From: Hibiscus mutabilis
Lineage: Eukaryota; Streptophyta; Magnoliopsida; Malvales; Malvaceae
NCBI GenBank assembly: GCA_019671005.1
Contig: CM033725.1
Coordinates: forward strand, 33,192,678 to 33,256,677
Length of the DNA: 64,000 nt
Direction: 5' to 3'
This document shows positions 43,641-54,960 of this stretch, piece after piece. A program made the translations under genes and the position numbers. Positions within the stretch are counted from its first letter, which is position 1. Each line of letters starts with the position of its first letter. The notes under the pieces were generated by a model that saw only the letters and a list, made by a program, of their open reading frames with translations, did no database searches and was not told where the DNA came from.

Positions 43641-44605
43641 ACAATCAGGGTTCTATTGGCCCACACTTTTCAAAGATACACACGAATTTGGTAAGGTATG
43701 TGATAGATGCCAAAGGACGGGGAATATATCTCGCAGAAATGAAATGCCATTGCAAGGTATCCTAGAGGTGGAACTCTTTGATGTATGGAGAATTGATTTC
43801 ATGAGACATTTTCCATCATCTTTTGGAGACATCTACATCCTTTTAGCTATTGACTATGTGTTGAAATGGGTCGAAGCAATAGCTACACCAAAGAATGACT
43901 CTAAGACTATCTTGAAGTTCTTTCACAAGAACATCTTTACAAGATTTGGAGCTCCAATAGCCATCATTAGTGATGAAGGTACCATTTTGACAACAGACTC
44001 ATTGCTAAAGCATTGCAAAGATATGGAGTACGACATAAAATTGCTACAACATACCATCCTCAAACCAATGGCCAAGCTAAAATCTCGAATCGAGAAATTA
44101 AGCAGATTCTAGAAAAGATGGTTAACCCCAAAAGGAAAGATTGGTCTCCAAGACTCGATGAAGCACTGTAGGCTTATCGAGCAGCCTTCAAGACATCCTT
44201 AGGGATGTCTCCATTCAAGCTGGTCTTTAGCAAGGCTTGTCACCTTCCCGTTGAACTCAAACATAAGGTATATTGGGAAATCAAGAAGCTCAACATGGAT
44301 GCCCAGTTAGCTGGAGAGAAAAGGCTTTTGGAGCTAAATGAAATAGAGGAATTTAGGACCCATGCTTACGAGAATGCACGTCTCTATAAGGAGAAGACTA
44401 ACAAGTGGCATGAAAAACGTATTTTGCCACGGCATTTTTTGGAAGGCCAACAAGTCCTTTACAACTCTCGTCTTAAACCCTTCCTAGGAAAGCTGAAATC
44501 GTGATGGTCAGGCCTTTTTCTAGTGCACAAGGTCTACCCTCATGGTGTTGTAGACATCAAGAAGTTGGATGATGACACTGTCTTCAAGGTAAATGTCAAA
44601 GATTG
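43641..44605 (+). pseudogene. Athila-like integrase, continuation after the nested element
   Basis: The reading LQSGFYWPTLFKDTHEFGKVCDRCQRTG continues the zinc region (C-x2-C present). Catalytic parts are WRIDFMRHFPSS (first Asp) and IISDEGT (second Asp). The Glu region (LKPMAKLKSRIEK) follows a frame shift near 44040. The C-terminal part reads KLVFSKACHLPVELKHKVYWEIKKLN, EEFRTHAYENARLYKEKT and FLEGQQVLYNSRLKPFLGKLKS, then a stop at 44502. The final VNVKD ends near 44605. Confidence 0.9.
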
Positions 44606-45266
44606 AAGATCTACAATGGAGCCCCGATCATGCAAGGCAAATCCTCCATGCTTCACAATGATCCATAAGAGTTTGCACCCCCCTTCTCCTTTCTATTTTG
44701 CTATAGCATATTCTATTTTTAATGTTCATAAATAAATTTATTATTTTTAACTCTTTGTTCCTTAGTATTTTATTTTGTCTTATGCCTTTTTGTTTTCTTT
44801 AATATGTTTTGTCAGTTCTGTCCCCATGGTTGCAAGTGGTAGGCTAGGGTTTCTTGCAGGTTTGGCGCAACTTTAATTTAAGATGGCCTTTGTCCTTTTT
44901 CAACATAAAGGAAGTTATAAAGCCAAGTTTTCCTATGTTTTGGGGGGCATTAAAAATACAAAAAGGGAGGGAAAGAAAAACCCTAATTCATCATTACCTC
45001 GAGCATACCCTCTCTCATACTTTTTGCTTTTCATTAAACCCTTGTCATATGGTTTCTCTTCCCCATAACTCTAAACCCCCATCAACACCCTTCTCTCTCC
45101 TATAACTTATGTTAGTTACCCTCCCTTAAACTTCCAATCCCATAACTCTCCTATCTTTCTTTTATTCCCTTAAACTCCACTTCTTCATCTTCCCTACCAA
45201 ACTTGTTCCAACTTCCCCCAAAAAAACCTTAAGAGTTCCAGAAATCACTACACTCATATTGCAACA
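44606..45266 (+). other. Spacer before the Athila-like accessory ORF
   Basis: Pyrimidine-rich and non-coding. It is the counterpart of 25664-26314. Confidence 0.5.
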
Positions 45267-46694
45267 ATGGCTTGCTGCAAAAATGTCACCAGTACTTCCA
45301 GTAGTGCCCAAACCCAACAAACCATTGAAATCAAAAAGTTCTTCGATGAAGGAGCCAATGAAAGATTCCAACAGGTCAAAGATCGCAAGGTCTACCCGGA
45401 ACAAGGCCTGAAAGTTTCGTTGGAAGGAGAAGGAGGCTTCGACAAAGAAGTTTTGGATGTTATCGCTGCGCACAACTGAGGGACCTTTGTCCAACACCCT
45501 ACGACATCTCCGTCTCCTTGGTCAGGGAGTTCTATGCCCACTTGACGAGTCCCACCCAATTTGTCGTTTATTTGCAAGGGGAACAAATTAAATTTACCGC
45601 TGGTGCAATCAACAAGTTCTATGGGTTAAAGAACGTCATAGACCATCACACTTCCTTTTCCAATTCCGTAGATGCACAGACATACAAGGAGGTCTTGGAA
45701 GATCTATGCTTTTCTGATACGGAATTGGACCCCCCAAATAGGGTTCTTGATAGAAGACGTCTCAAACCTGAGGCTAAGGTGTGTAACCATTACCTGAGGA
45801 CTCGCCTAATGCCCACCTCCCATACTGCCACAGTGCACATCACCAGGTTACTGTTGCTCCACTCCATCCTCAATGGACGACAAATTGATGTGGGTAAATT
45901 AATTATTGAGGAAGTCTACTCCTACTTAAAGAGAAAATCGAGCCCACTCATCTTCCCTAATCTTTTTATGACACTATACCGTAAAAATCAAGTCTTTGAA
46001 GACCCTAAAGAGAACGAGATCAAGAAGGGCAAGGGCGCATTAACCCCAGACCAAATCCCTAGATTGAGAGGATTTGATGAGGATGCTCCAGTGAAAACGT
46101 TGGAAGGAGGGGCTAGAACCATTGTTGCAGCAAAAATTGCACCCCTTGTTGCCTCTACTAGGCGCATGCAAGAGGAGATAGACGAGATAAAGGGAAACTT
46201 GACAACTTATTTCAAGTATGTCAAGGCAAGGGATGCGACCATTAACTCTTACTTCAAGGAAATGCTCTCGCACATGGAGAGTGACTTCCCACCATTTCTG
46301 GAAGACCTGTTTATGCACAAGAAGGACAAACCAGCCCAGCAAGCTACACCGCTCCGAAGGCAACCGCAATAAAACGCCTACCACCCACTCCGCAAAGAGA
46401 CCCATCTCTAGCTCCAACACCTATTCCAAAAAAACACCCACTACCACAGTCAGACAAATTCAAACAGTGAGGCAGAAGAAAGGAAAAGCTCCCCTCAATA
46501 CCCCACCACCACTAGAACCTCCTCTCGATGACCCTGTCGATATTGACAGTGGAGAAGAGGAGATGGCTAACAACTCTCCTGCACCTACACTTACCTCGAC
46601 TCCTAATGCTACAGCAAAGTCGAGGAGTCGTCTCAAACGCACGATGGGTCGTGTATGGAAAACCCCAAATGATGATGATGATGAGATCCAGTAA
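45267..46694 (+). pseudogene. Athila-like accessory ORF (putative plant transposon protein domain)
   Basis: An ATG at 45267 opens MACCKNVTSTSS and runs to a TGA at 45477. After a frame change the domain reads SLVREFYAHLTSPTQFVVYLQ, FTAGAINKFYGLKNV, ELDPPNRVLDRRRLKPEAK, HITRLLLLHSILNGRQIDVG and SSPLIFPNLFMTLYRKNQV. That is the domain I recall as PF20167. A coiled-coil stretch (RRMQEEIDEIKGNL) follows, then a stop at 46370 and a +1 frame with a Pro/Ser-rich tail ending DDDDEIQ at 46694. It is the better preserved of the two copies. No membrane segment or signal peptide is seen, which argues against an envelope. Confidence 0.75.
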
Positions 46695-47807
46695 GCCCAA
46701 GAGGAACCAGTTGGCCAACCAAGTCAGCAAGATGTGATTGATGAGCCCATTGCAACCCTGAAAAAGAAGAAAAAATAAAACACCAAGGAGTCAAACCCAG
46801 AACACCAAAATAGCTTTTTAAGAGGTAACCTGCATTTGCCTTTTTAGCTTAGTTCATTTTATTTTCATGCATTGAGGACACTGCATCCTTCAAGTTTGGG
46901 GGTGTTGGTATTCATAGTTAGTCATATGCATTAGCATTTGGTGATAAACGGAATTTTGCTATGGCATTTAGCTAGTTTAAAGACAATTTTATGAATAAGT
47001 TGATGATGTCCGATGACGAGTATTTGAATCTTATGGCTGTAAATTGATTGAATACACGTGACTGCTGAGATTGGTAGAAATACTTTTAGGTTTTGATACT
47101 TCATGATGTGAGTGTTACATGATGGCATGCTCTCTAAGTTTAAAACTGTTAGATGATTTTTGTGAAAGAACTCTCGTATGCTTTAGTTTAAATATGCAAA
47201 ATGAACTTGAATGATAAATGAAAGCATAAAGGCTTAATTAGCTCCCTTTTTTATTTGTGTTGAATCTCGAATAAATGCTTCGGCATAACTGTAGAGGGAC
47301 ACTCCTCTTTGTGTTGTTTGCCTAGGTACTGCATTTAAATTAATGGCAATAACAACATATGAGTGAATGAAAGTAGTCACGGGATGACTTTACTCAACAG
47401 GGTAGGCAATGGGGTGTTTGCTCCAATTCATTTTCAAGTCTAGGAAGGTGGTTGTGATAAGCTAACTCCTCTCGTAGTGGTTCAAAAAAAAGAAGGAAAC
47501 TAAAAATGGGAGTATCTTGTGCTTAAATTAATTAAGAAAAGCTGGGTCAAGCTTGAGAACCTAACCAATGATCTCTTAACTGTGTTAAGCATAGGGAGGA
47601 TGTAATCACACACACACACACATTTGAAGGGTCTTAACTTAAAGGAAAGTTCTTAAAATCTCAAAATTGTCTAGCATGTTGAAGCCTTTATTTTCTGAGG
47701 ATTAAAATTTGCCATAGCCCTGTCTTGAGCTGATTCAATGATGTAGCATTATTTTGTTTATTTCTGTTCATTGCTTGAGGACAAGCAATAGCTTAAGTTT
47801 GGGGGTG
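46695..47807 (+). other. Long non-coding tail and polypurine tract before 3' LTR
   Basis: No supported reading frame. A short (CA)n run is at about 47609-47622. It ends with 'gaggacaagcaatagcttaag' and the polypurine tract TTTGGGGGTG (47798-47807). Confidence 0.7.
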
Positions 47808-49233
47808 TGTTAACCTTGCAAAAGGTTAACATTTCATGCCTTTTTACTTAAGTTATTGTTTGAAATCAAGCCCATTTCATCTTATTTCATGGCATATAGA
47901 TGTATTTAGTTCATATAGTTGCATTTGGTGTTGTTGGTTTTGCTTTCTTTGTTTATTTGCAAAAATGGTGCTGCTTTGGAGGGTTTTGGTTGGTGTGGTG
48001 ATGTGCAGTGAAAAGAGGAGCAAGGCAGGGAAAATGCCATAGCATTTTGGATAGTATTTCTGGGCGCACTAGAGGACAAAAGACTGAAGATATTTTGCAG
48101 CCCCCACACGTGATTCCACTAGCCAGCTGTGCCCCCATATATGAAGGGAATATTCCCTTGGAATTAAGGGCACAAAACCCTAGGAGCCTCCACTATATAA
48201 GGAAAATGACACCCACATTAAAGGGAAAGCCGAAAAAAGTTATTTGGTGAGCTATGAAAGAGAGAAAAAGGTGGCTACCTTTCTTCATATTCTCCATCGT
48301 GGTGTCCTTCATTGTTGAAGCTCCAAGGGGTGTTGTTGTTGGCCTTTGAGAGAAGCAACAAGCTTAGAGTGGTTCACGGCAGTCCAAGGCAGCTTTGGAG
48401 TTTTTCCTTCCCTTTAGCTGTTTTTGTTGTCTCATTTCCTAGTATTTGGATGGGTTGTTTCGAATGTATGATTGTGGATGATATTTGCCTAGCCATGAAC
48501 TGATTTTAAGTGGCTTGAGCTTGTTATGGTTTTATTGTTTCCAGTTTGAATGAATGTTTTGTTACTTTCTTGTTCCTTTCATGCTTTGTCCATTGTTCCT
48601 TTATGCCTTGAGCTTGTAAGAGCTTTCGAGAGTTAGTCTTTGCTTAGGTGTTTGATAGCTTAATATTCGAGAGAGTTAGTCTTGATCTACGTGGAGAATG
48701 AGGTTTAATGCTGAGAGGCAAAATCCTAACTCATCTTAGAGATAAGGATAGAGTTTCAACGGCTAAGAAGAGTAGAACTTAAAGGATAGTTGTATGTTAC
48801 GGTTTACGCTGAGAGATATTGCTATAACATTCTTCCTATCAGGTCTCTTGCTAGATATAGTTTAGAGACATCTTGGTAAGCTCTGCCGAGCATGTTGTGG
48901 GCAAGATAGTTCAAGACATTCTTCAGGCTTAGACATAGAGATCCGTAGCAAGCTCAGCCTGTCATCTCATTAGAAAGTTTCTTACACTTGAGAGGACGTT
49001 CGAAGTATCTTTATTTCAGCTCATATTTTATTATAGTTGTTTGCCACCGTATATATGAATTTGTTGCCTATTGCTACCATATTTACTTTCATTTCTTGTT
49101 TTATGTGTTAAGCTAAGCTAAATTTTGCCTCCAATCCCTACGGAGATGATACTCGCTCATCACTTTACTACTTGTTCGATGTGTATACTTGTATTATTTG
49201 CGTATCATTTATAGTACATTACAACACGCAACA
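47808..49233 (+). repeat. 3' LTR of the Athila-like element
   Basis: It matches 29186-30606 base for base with few differences, including the terminal inverted repeat, G-box, palindrome and TATA box. It ends CACGCAACA, followed by CCAAG. Confidence 0.95.
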
Positions 49234-49238
49234 CCAAG

Positions 49239-50426
49239 CTTGGATGCCAAGGCAACATCGGTATGATGACATCAGCCCTAGCCTGATAAGCTATCACACT
49301 GATCGGATAAGACTCTATCTCTTATCCTTTCAGCGTTTGAAATTCAAATGAAGAAGCTATCTTATTCCCTTCCTTGCACGCCTATTTAAACACCAACCGA
49401 TCAAGCATTTAAAAAGGAGAGGATCGTGAAGACTTGAAGTTATCAGAGTGAGCTATTGGAGTGCTCGACGAGTGATGGTCGAGTACACCGAGGAAGGTGG
49501 TTCAACCACTTGGACAAGATCCCGGATTTGAGGGCCGCATCAAGAGACCCCTCGTGTCTATTCTGTTGGTTTTAAGTTGTTTTACTTTTATTTTTATGAT
49601 GATGTATTTGAAAACAGTTATGGTTTTGTTGGTTAAATCCCCACCATGAACTAATTTCATAGTTGGTGGGGGATGCTTCTTTTAAACGTTGATTTTATGC
49701 TTTAGTTTCTTTAATGATAAATCTGTTTCGGTAAAGTTTTTCTATTTGGAATACTTGAATTTTTCCTAAATACTCTGCCAAGCGAGAGTTGGCATTGTTG
49801 GCCTATTGCTCCTCAATATCTTAACAGACTTGGGGTGGCAACGATTGAGTTGTTAAATACTAAGGAGAGAAGCTTCGAGAGAAGTCGTTCAAGTAGATGA
49901 ACTTACTTCGGGAGTGATATCTACCCCTTAGGAGTATAGATTGGTTCTTAATCAAATAGGTTTATTTAAAAACATGCACTATAGAGATATAGGGGTTTTT
50001 ATAAGATCGACTTAGGGCAATGATCATCGAGAAAGGCTTTGCTAATTTTGAATCTGCTCGGCAAACAATGCCAAGACAGGTTGACATTAAAGGCTGGCAC
50101 GGCATGAAAAGCATAGAAACTAGGCATTCCCTGCCAACGCTCACCACTCATTAAACGACCTTCCTTGCCAACTTTTTACTTCATTTTTCTTTTCTTTTTA
50201 GTAATTCCAAAGCAATCTTCAAAACAAACATCTTTTCTTCCAAGGCAAGTAACAATCAAATTATCGAATTCCAAGTCAATCTTTGTGGGATCGATACTCA
50301 GCTTAACTATTGTATTACTTGCAGACCATGTATACTTGCACGCAAAATACTCATCTTGGCATTGTTTTATTACTTTTCCAATACATATCTTTTGCCCATT
50401 TTGCCAGCATTCACTTAGAGAGTCTA
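49239..50426 (+). mobile_element. 3' LTR of the outer gypsy element, part 2
   Basis: Continues the LTR broken at 29185. A probable TATA box TATTTAAA is at 49383-49390. TTGGCA and TGCCAA words are frequent (for example near 49790, 50060, 50130, 50170, 50355). The end is taken at the microsatellite (TCTACA, about 50426). The exact LTR terminus is not fixed. Confidence 0.65.
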
Positions 50427-50427
50427 C

Positions 50428-50842
50428 ATATTATATTATATTATATTATATTATATTATATTATATTATATTATATTATATTATATTATATTATATTATA
50501 TTATATTATATTATATTATATTATATTATATTATATTATATTATATTATATTATATTATATTATATTATATTATATTATATTATATTATATTATATTATA
50601 TTATATTATATTATATTATATTATATTATATTATATTATATTATATTATATTATATTATATTATATTATATTATATTATATTATATTATATTATATTATA
50701 TTATATTATATTATATTATATTATATTATATTATATTATATTATATTATATTATATTATATTATATTATATTATATTATATTATATTATATTATATTATA
50801 TTATATTATATTATATTATATTATATTATATTATATTATATA
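50428..50842. repeat. Perfect (TTATA)n microsatellite, about 82 copies
   Basis: Eighty-two consecutive TTATA units occupy 50431-50840 without one interruption. The long ILYYI reading frames over it are artefacts of the repeat. Confidence 0.98.
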
Positions 50843-50852
50843 TGGTATATAG

Positions 50853-52237
50853 TGAAGAGTGCATCATTGTTCTATTTTATATGCCCTTAATCCTTGTATT
50901 TTTCATGTTTTCAAGCTCATTTAGGTTGCATTTAGGTTATATTGTACATATTTGCATATAGATAGAGAGTTACACTGCTTGTGCTTAAATTGTCAGTGCT
51001 TTTTATGGGAAGTTGGTGTGTTGGTAGTGAATGTGCAGGATACTGGAGTAGGAGAAGAGCAGATCGCATGGTTGGAGCTGACGAGGCATAAACAGTTGGA
51101 GAAGAATCTTTCTATGCCTATGTGGATTTTCTTCCAGATACACAACATTCAATGAGGCGGGAAACAATTGGCTTTCTTTAATGAAGCCACACAACTTTAG
51201 GGTACTAAAACCCTAGTTTCAACGCCAATATAAGGAATAATTGTACGCTACTCAAAAAGGAGGGATCGACAGAGAGCATGACTCAGACGACAATCATAGT
51301 CCAAGCTTACAAAGAACCACCAGGGCAAAGCTAGACAATTCTTCTCATCGAACGAAGCCATCGAGAGAGGCTAATAGCGATGAGGCCTATAGCAAAATTG
51401 GATGGCACGGAGGGAGTTTTGTCGAGGACACTCGACTTATTCCTTTTCTTTCTTGATAAACTGTCGTACTATATACTTTTAATTATGGTTGCTTTACACT
51501 CAAATATGAGCTAAACATTTTAAGTTGGGATTATTGCGTCATGGGATTTTATGTTTTGATTATTATATTTCAATGCTTTAGTTGTTTTTATTTTTATCTA
51601 TTTTGTTCATTTGCTTAATGCGCAGTTAATTGTAAGAGCTATTCAAGAGAGGCCTGTTAACTATTGATCGATGGCTTAATATTTGAGAGAGTTAGGTTAT
51701 ACAAACGTGAACAGTGGAGCTAAGCTGTCAACTTGGTCTTAATCCAGCTTAGACATAAGTTTAGAGTTTCAACGGTTAAAAGGGAGTTCTTATACAAATA
51801 ATAGAGTTGTTAGGGTTAACACAGACATGTATCAACTTAACTACAAAGTTATTAACTTCTAGGCATAGAGAGAGTCAGAAATTCATTAGAAAATTTTGTC
51901 GAGTAGATGAAAAACCTAAGGGTTTACGCAGACATGTATTGCTCGTTGCTATAGCATGGAGATATATAATCAAGAATATATCCTTAGCAATAATCCCAAC
52001 ATCCATAATTAATCGTTTAGTCACTGTAGCTGTTTGTCTTTATGTTACTCATCTTTAGATTAGTTAAATTAGTTTTATTTAAACCGACATTCACCCATAC
52101 TTGCAAACACATCCCTAAGTATGATAAATTAATATTTATCAATCCAATCGTTGTGGGTTCGACACTCTAATCTCACTTTATTACTTGATACGACGAGTAT
52201 ACTTGCTCCAAAGTGCATCACTATTCGACAAACATCA
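50853..52237 (+). repeat. 5' LTR of the pol-less element
   Basis: Starts TGAAGAGTGCATCATTG and ends ACAAACATCA. A probable TATA box TATAAGG is at 51229-51235. It aligns with 56465-57875. Confidence 0.95.
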
Positions 52238-52243
52238 AGTTTT

Positions 52244-52261
52244 TGGTGTCATTGTCAGGGA
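52244..52261 (+). other. Primer binding site, decayed tRNA-Asp type
   Basis: TGGTGTCATTGTCAGGGA, again differing from TGGCGCCGTTGCCGGGGA by C-to-T and G-to-A changes only. It is followed by TTGGCAATTG, the same ten bases as after the primer site at 30613. Confidence 0.8.
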
Positions 52262-52353
52262 TTGGCAATTGATAATAACACTGTAGTTGCGCTTAGGAAT
52301 TTTAATTTTATTGTATTTAATTTTTGTTTTTATTCTCTAGTTTGTTCTAGTGC

Positions 52354-53880
52354 ATGACAAGAAGGTCTACCAGAGAACCTATTCTTCCATATAATCCGAA
52401 GATTGAAAGAACCTTTCAGAGACTTCTACGGGAGAACAAGACGATGGTGAACGAAGAAGAGATTCCATGAAGGAACAACCTTGAGAACGTGTGTAATCTA
52501 CAAGAAGTACTTCCAGTTGATGGAAAACAAGGTATTGGAGCTAGCCAAGTCCCACAAGATGATCCACTACCTGTCAGGCCCATAAGATATATTAGAGATA
52601 TCATTGAGCCTGTTATCAACAACCTTAATCCACCTATTGTGGTACCTGATCTAGGGACAACCCACTTTGAGCTAAAACCCGTTATGCTTAACATGCTCAA
52701 TAATAACAGACAATTTGGAGGACCCGCAAGAGAAGATGCTCGTGAGCACATCCAAGCTTTCTTTGAAGTCTCTAATTGTTTCAGGTAACCAGACATACCT
52801 ACTGATGCATTGCGACTCAAGATATTCCCTTTCTCGCTGCGAGATCAAGGGAAAGCATGGTTGGAAACTTGTTCTGCAAGATCTATTACATCCTAGGACG
52901 ACTTGTGCAACAAGTTTCTACACTGATATGATCCGTCGAACATTCACAACCAAAATCAAAGTGACATCATCTCATTCCAAAAATACGATAATGAATCCAT
53001 GTATGAAGCATGGGATAGATATAAAGATATGCTTTCGAAGTGCTCGATCCTTGGATTTACAAATTGGCTACGAGTCACGACGTTCTATAATGGCGTCAAT
53101 GCACAAACAATGATGATGATTGACTCGTCAGCCAATGGTACTTTGTTTGATAAAGAACCTAACGATGCTTTAAGAGTACTTGACTGGATAGCCAACGCCT
53201 ACTACCAGTTCCCATGAGGGCAATTGAAGCCTAAACCTAAAGTAGCTAAAACACTCTAATTGGATAATTCACAGATTGTAGCAGCTCAGCTCTCAACTAT
53301 CGCCAACCTGTCCAAGAACATGCAAGGAACCTCCAATGTCTGTGATGCAAATGTGGTGCAATACACTTGTGAGATTGTGATGGGGAACATCTGCCGAACG
53401 GATGCCCTCAACAACAAGAATCTGGAAGCTATGTAGGGAACAACAACCATAACAACAATCCCTACTCCAACACCTATAACTTAGGGTGGCGACAACATCC
53501 AAATTTTGGTTGGGGAGGTAACAAAGGAAACTCATGAGTGCAACCAGCCACATCTACTGACCCTCTTGGATTTCAAAAAACTCAGAGGCAGAACCAAAGA
53601 GCTTCTAACTCCAACTCTAATTCTTTTGATAATTCTTATCAAAATTTTATGGAAACTGTCTGTGTCATCACGCAGGTTGCCATGTTGCAAAACCAACAAT
53701 CGATCATGCAAAACAACACCGCCTCGATCAGGTCTTTGGAGACTCAGGTTGGGAAGATTTCCCAGATGTTGAAGACGAGACCACCTAGGGGATTACTTAG
53801 TGATACTAAAGTCACTAAGGCTTTAATGCAAATAAATGCAAGACCATCACTCTTCATAGTGGCACACAATTAGGACAGAA
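52354..53880 (+). pseudogene. Gag pseudogene of the pol-less element
   Basis: Begins ATG at 52354 (MTRRSTREPILPYNPKIERT). The gag core reads YIRDIIEPVINNLNPPIV, FELKPVMLNMLNNNRQFGG, EDAREHIQAFFEVSN, then MYEAWDRYKDMLSKC and FYNGVNAQTMMMIDSSANG after a frame shift. Stops lie near 52468, 52786 and 53215. It aligns with the gag at 30946-31560. The knuckle region (about 53350) is not intact. A Gln/Asn-rich stretch (53530-53700) follows. Confidence 0.9.
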
Positions 53881-54059
53881 GCCAAGTTTGGGGGAAGCTC
53901 GCCAATCGATCATACTCCAAGAAAGCCATCCATTGACACTCTTGCACGAAAAGAACCAACTCCTATGTCTGATATAGTGAGGGACCTTGCTATTGACGAC
54001 AAGTAAGACAAAGTTAAGGATGCACATGCTTCCAGTAAGCAACATGATGAGCCTAGACC

Positions 54060-54960
54060 ACCACCTACATTCCCATAGAGGTTGAAAGCTTAGAAACAAG
54101 ATGCCCAGTACTAGAAATTTCTGGAGATGCTTAAATAGTTTCACATCAATGTCCCACTCCTAGAGGCCATTGATCAGATGTCAATCTATGCAAATTTTTT
54201 GAAACAGATTGTGACCAAGAAGAGGAATGTGAGTGATGTTGAAACTATCACCACCATGGGCGAGTTTGTAATAGTGTTGAGTGATTTGCTACCCAAGATA
54301 AAGGACCCTGACAGCTTCATCATTCCTTGTTCAATAGGCCATAACTACTATGGCCGTGCCTTATATAATCTCGATGCAAGTATGAACTTAATATCGAAAT
54401 CTGTGTTTAAAAGATTAGGGATAGGAAAAGTAAGACCGAAATCAATGATCCTCCAGTTGGCCGATCGTTCTCAAATCCAGCCTGAGGGCAGAATAGAAGA
54501 TGTGCTAGTAAGGGTAGATAAGTTTGTCTTTTATCATCCTTGAATGTGAAGCCGATGAGAATGCTCCTATCATCTTGGGGAGACCATTCTTAGAAACCGG
54601 ACGAATCATGATCGACTGTGAGAATGGTAACTTCACCATGAAGATGAATGATGAGAATATCACATTTAATGTCTTCAGCATACCCAAGTACGTGGATGAA
54701 TATGAGGATTGCCAGCTAGTGGACAACAAAGAAGGCCTAGCATATGTGAACATGCACGCAGTCAATGTAGAAGAAGAATGCTTCAATAATTGGCATTTTG
54801 CCAAATCCAAGAGCTTAAACACCCAGTTGTGCAGATACAAGGCACTGATCGCAGACGAATTCAGAAACTTAGTCAACCCAAGACTCACACCACCATTAAA
54901 ACCATACTCATGCAAGAAGTCATTAAGTGGTGTAATGATGCCATTGGATCAGTGAACGAT
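54060..54960 (+). pseudogene. Aspartic protease relic of the pol-less element
   Basis: Readable as LLEAIDQMSIYANFLKQIVTKK, then SFIIPCSIGHNYYGRALYNLDASMNLISKSVF. The family's DLGAS active site reads NLDAS here, so the catalytic Asp is gone. After a frame shift near 54535 the second half follows: IILECEADENAPIILGRPFL, TGRIMIDCENGNFTMKM. A short EVIKWCNDA segment (about 54910-54945) may be the start of RT. Nothing of RT, RNase H or integrase follows. Confidence 0.85.

Larger units (their letters stand above)
29186..49233 (+). mobile_element. Athila-like Ty3-gypsy element, split by a nested gypsy element
   Basis: LTRs of 1,421 and 1,426 bp, an exact CCAAG duplication, a decayed tRNA-Asp-type primer site and a TTTGGGGGTG polypurine tract bound the element. 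Order: gag, protease-RT remnant, RNase H, integrase (split by the insert 34112-43635), accessory ORF, long tail, 3' LTR. Without the insert it is about 10.5 kb. The LTRs are very alike by eye, so insertion is younger than that of the element it entered. All coding frames are broken. Confidence 0.95.

Noticed and set aside
45267..46372. Envelope gene making the Athila-like element an endogenous retrovirus-like form
   Set aside because: No signal peptide, transmembrane or glycoprotein pattern is seen. The reading matches a plant transposon accessory domain instead.
50165..50890. Two long overlapping reading frames made of ILYYI repeats
   Set aside because: They are translations of the (TTATA)n microsatellite. 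A five-base repeat without stop codons is open in every forward frame.
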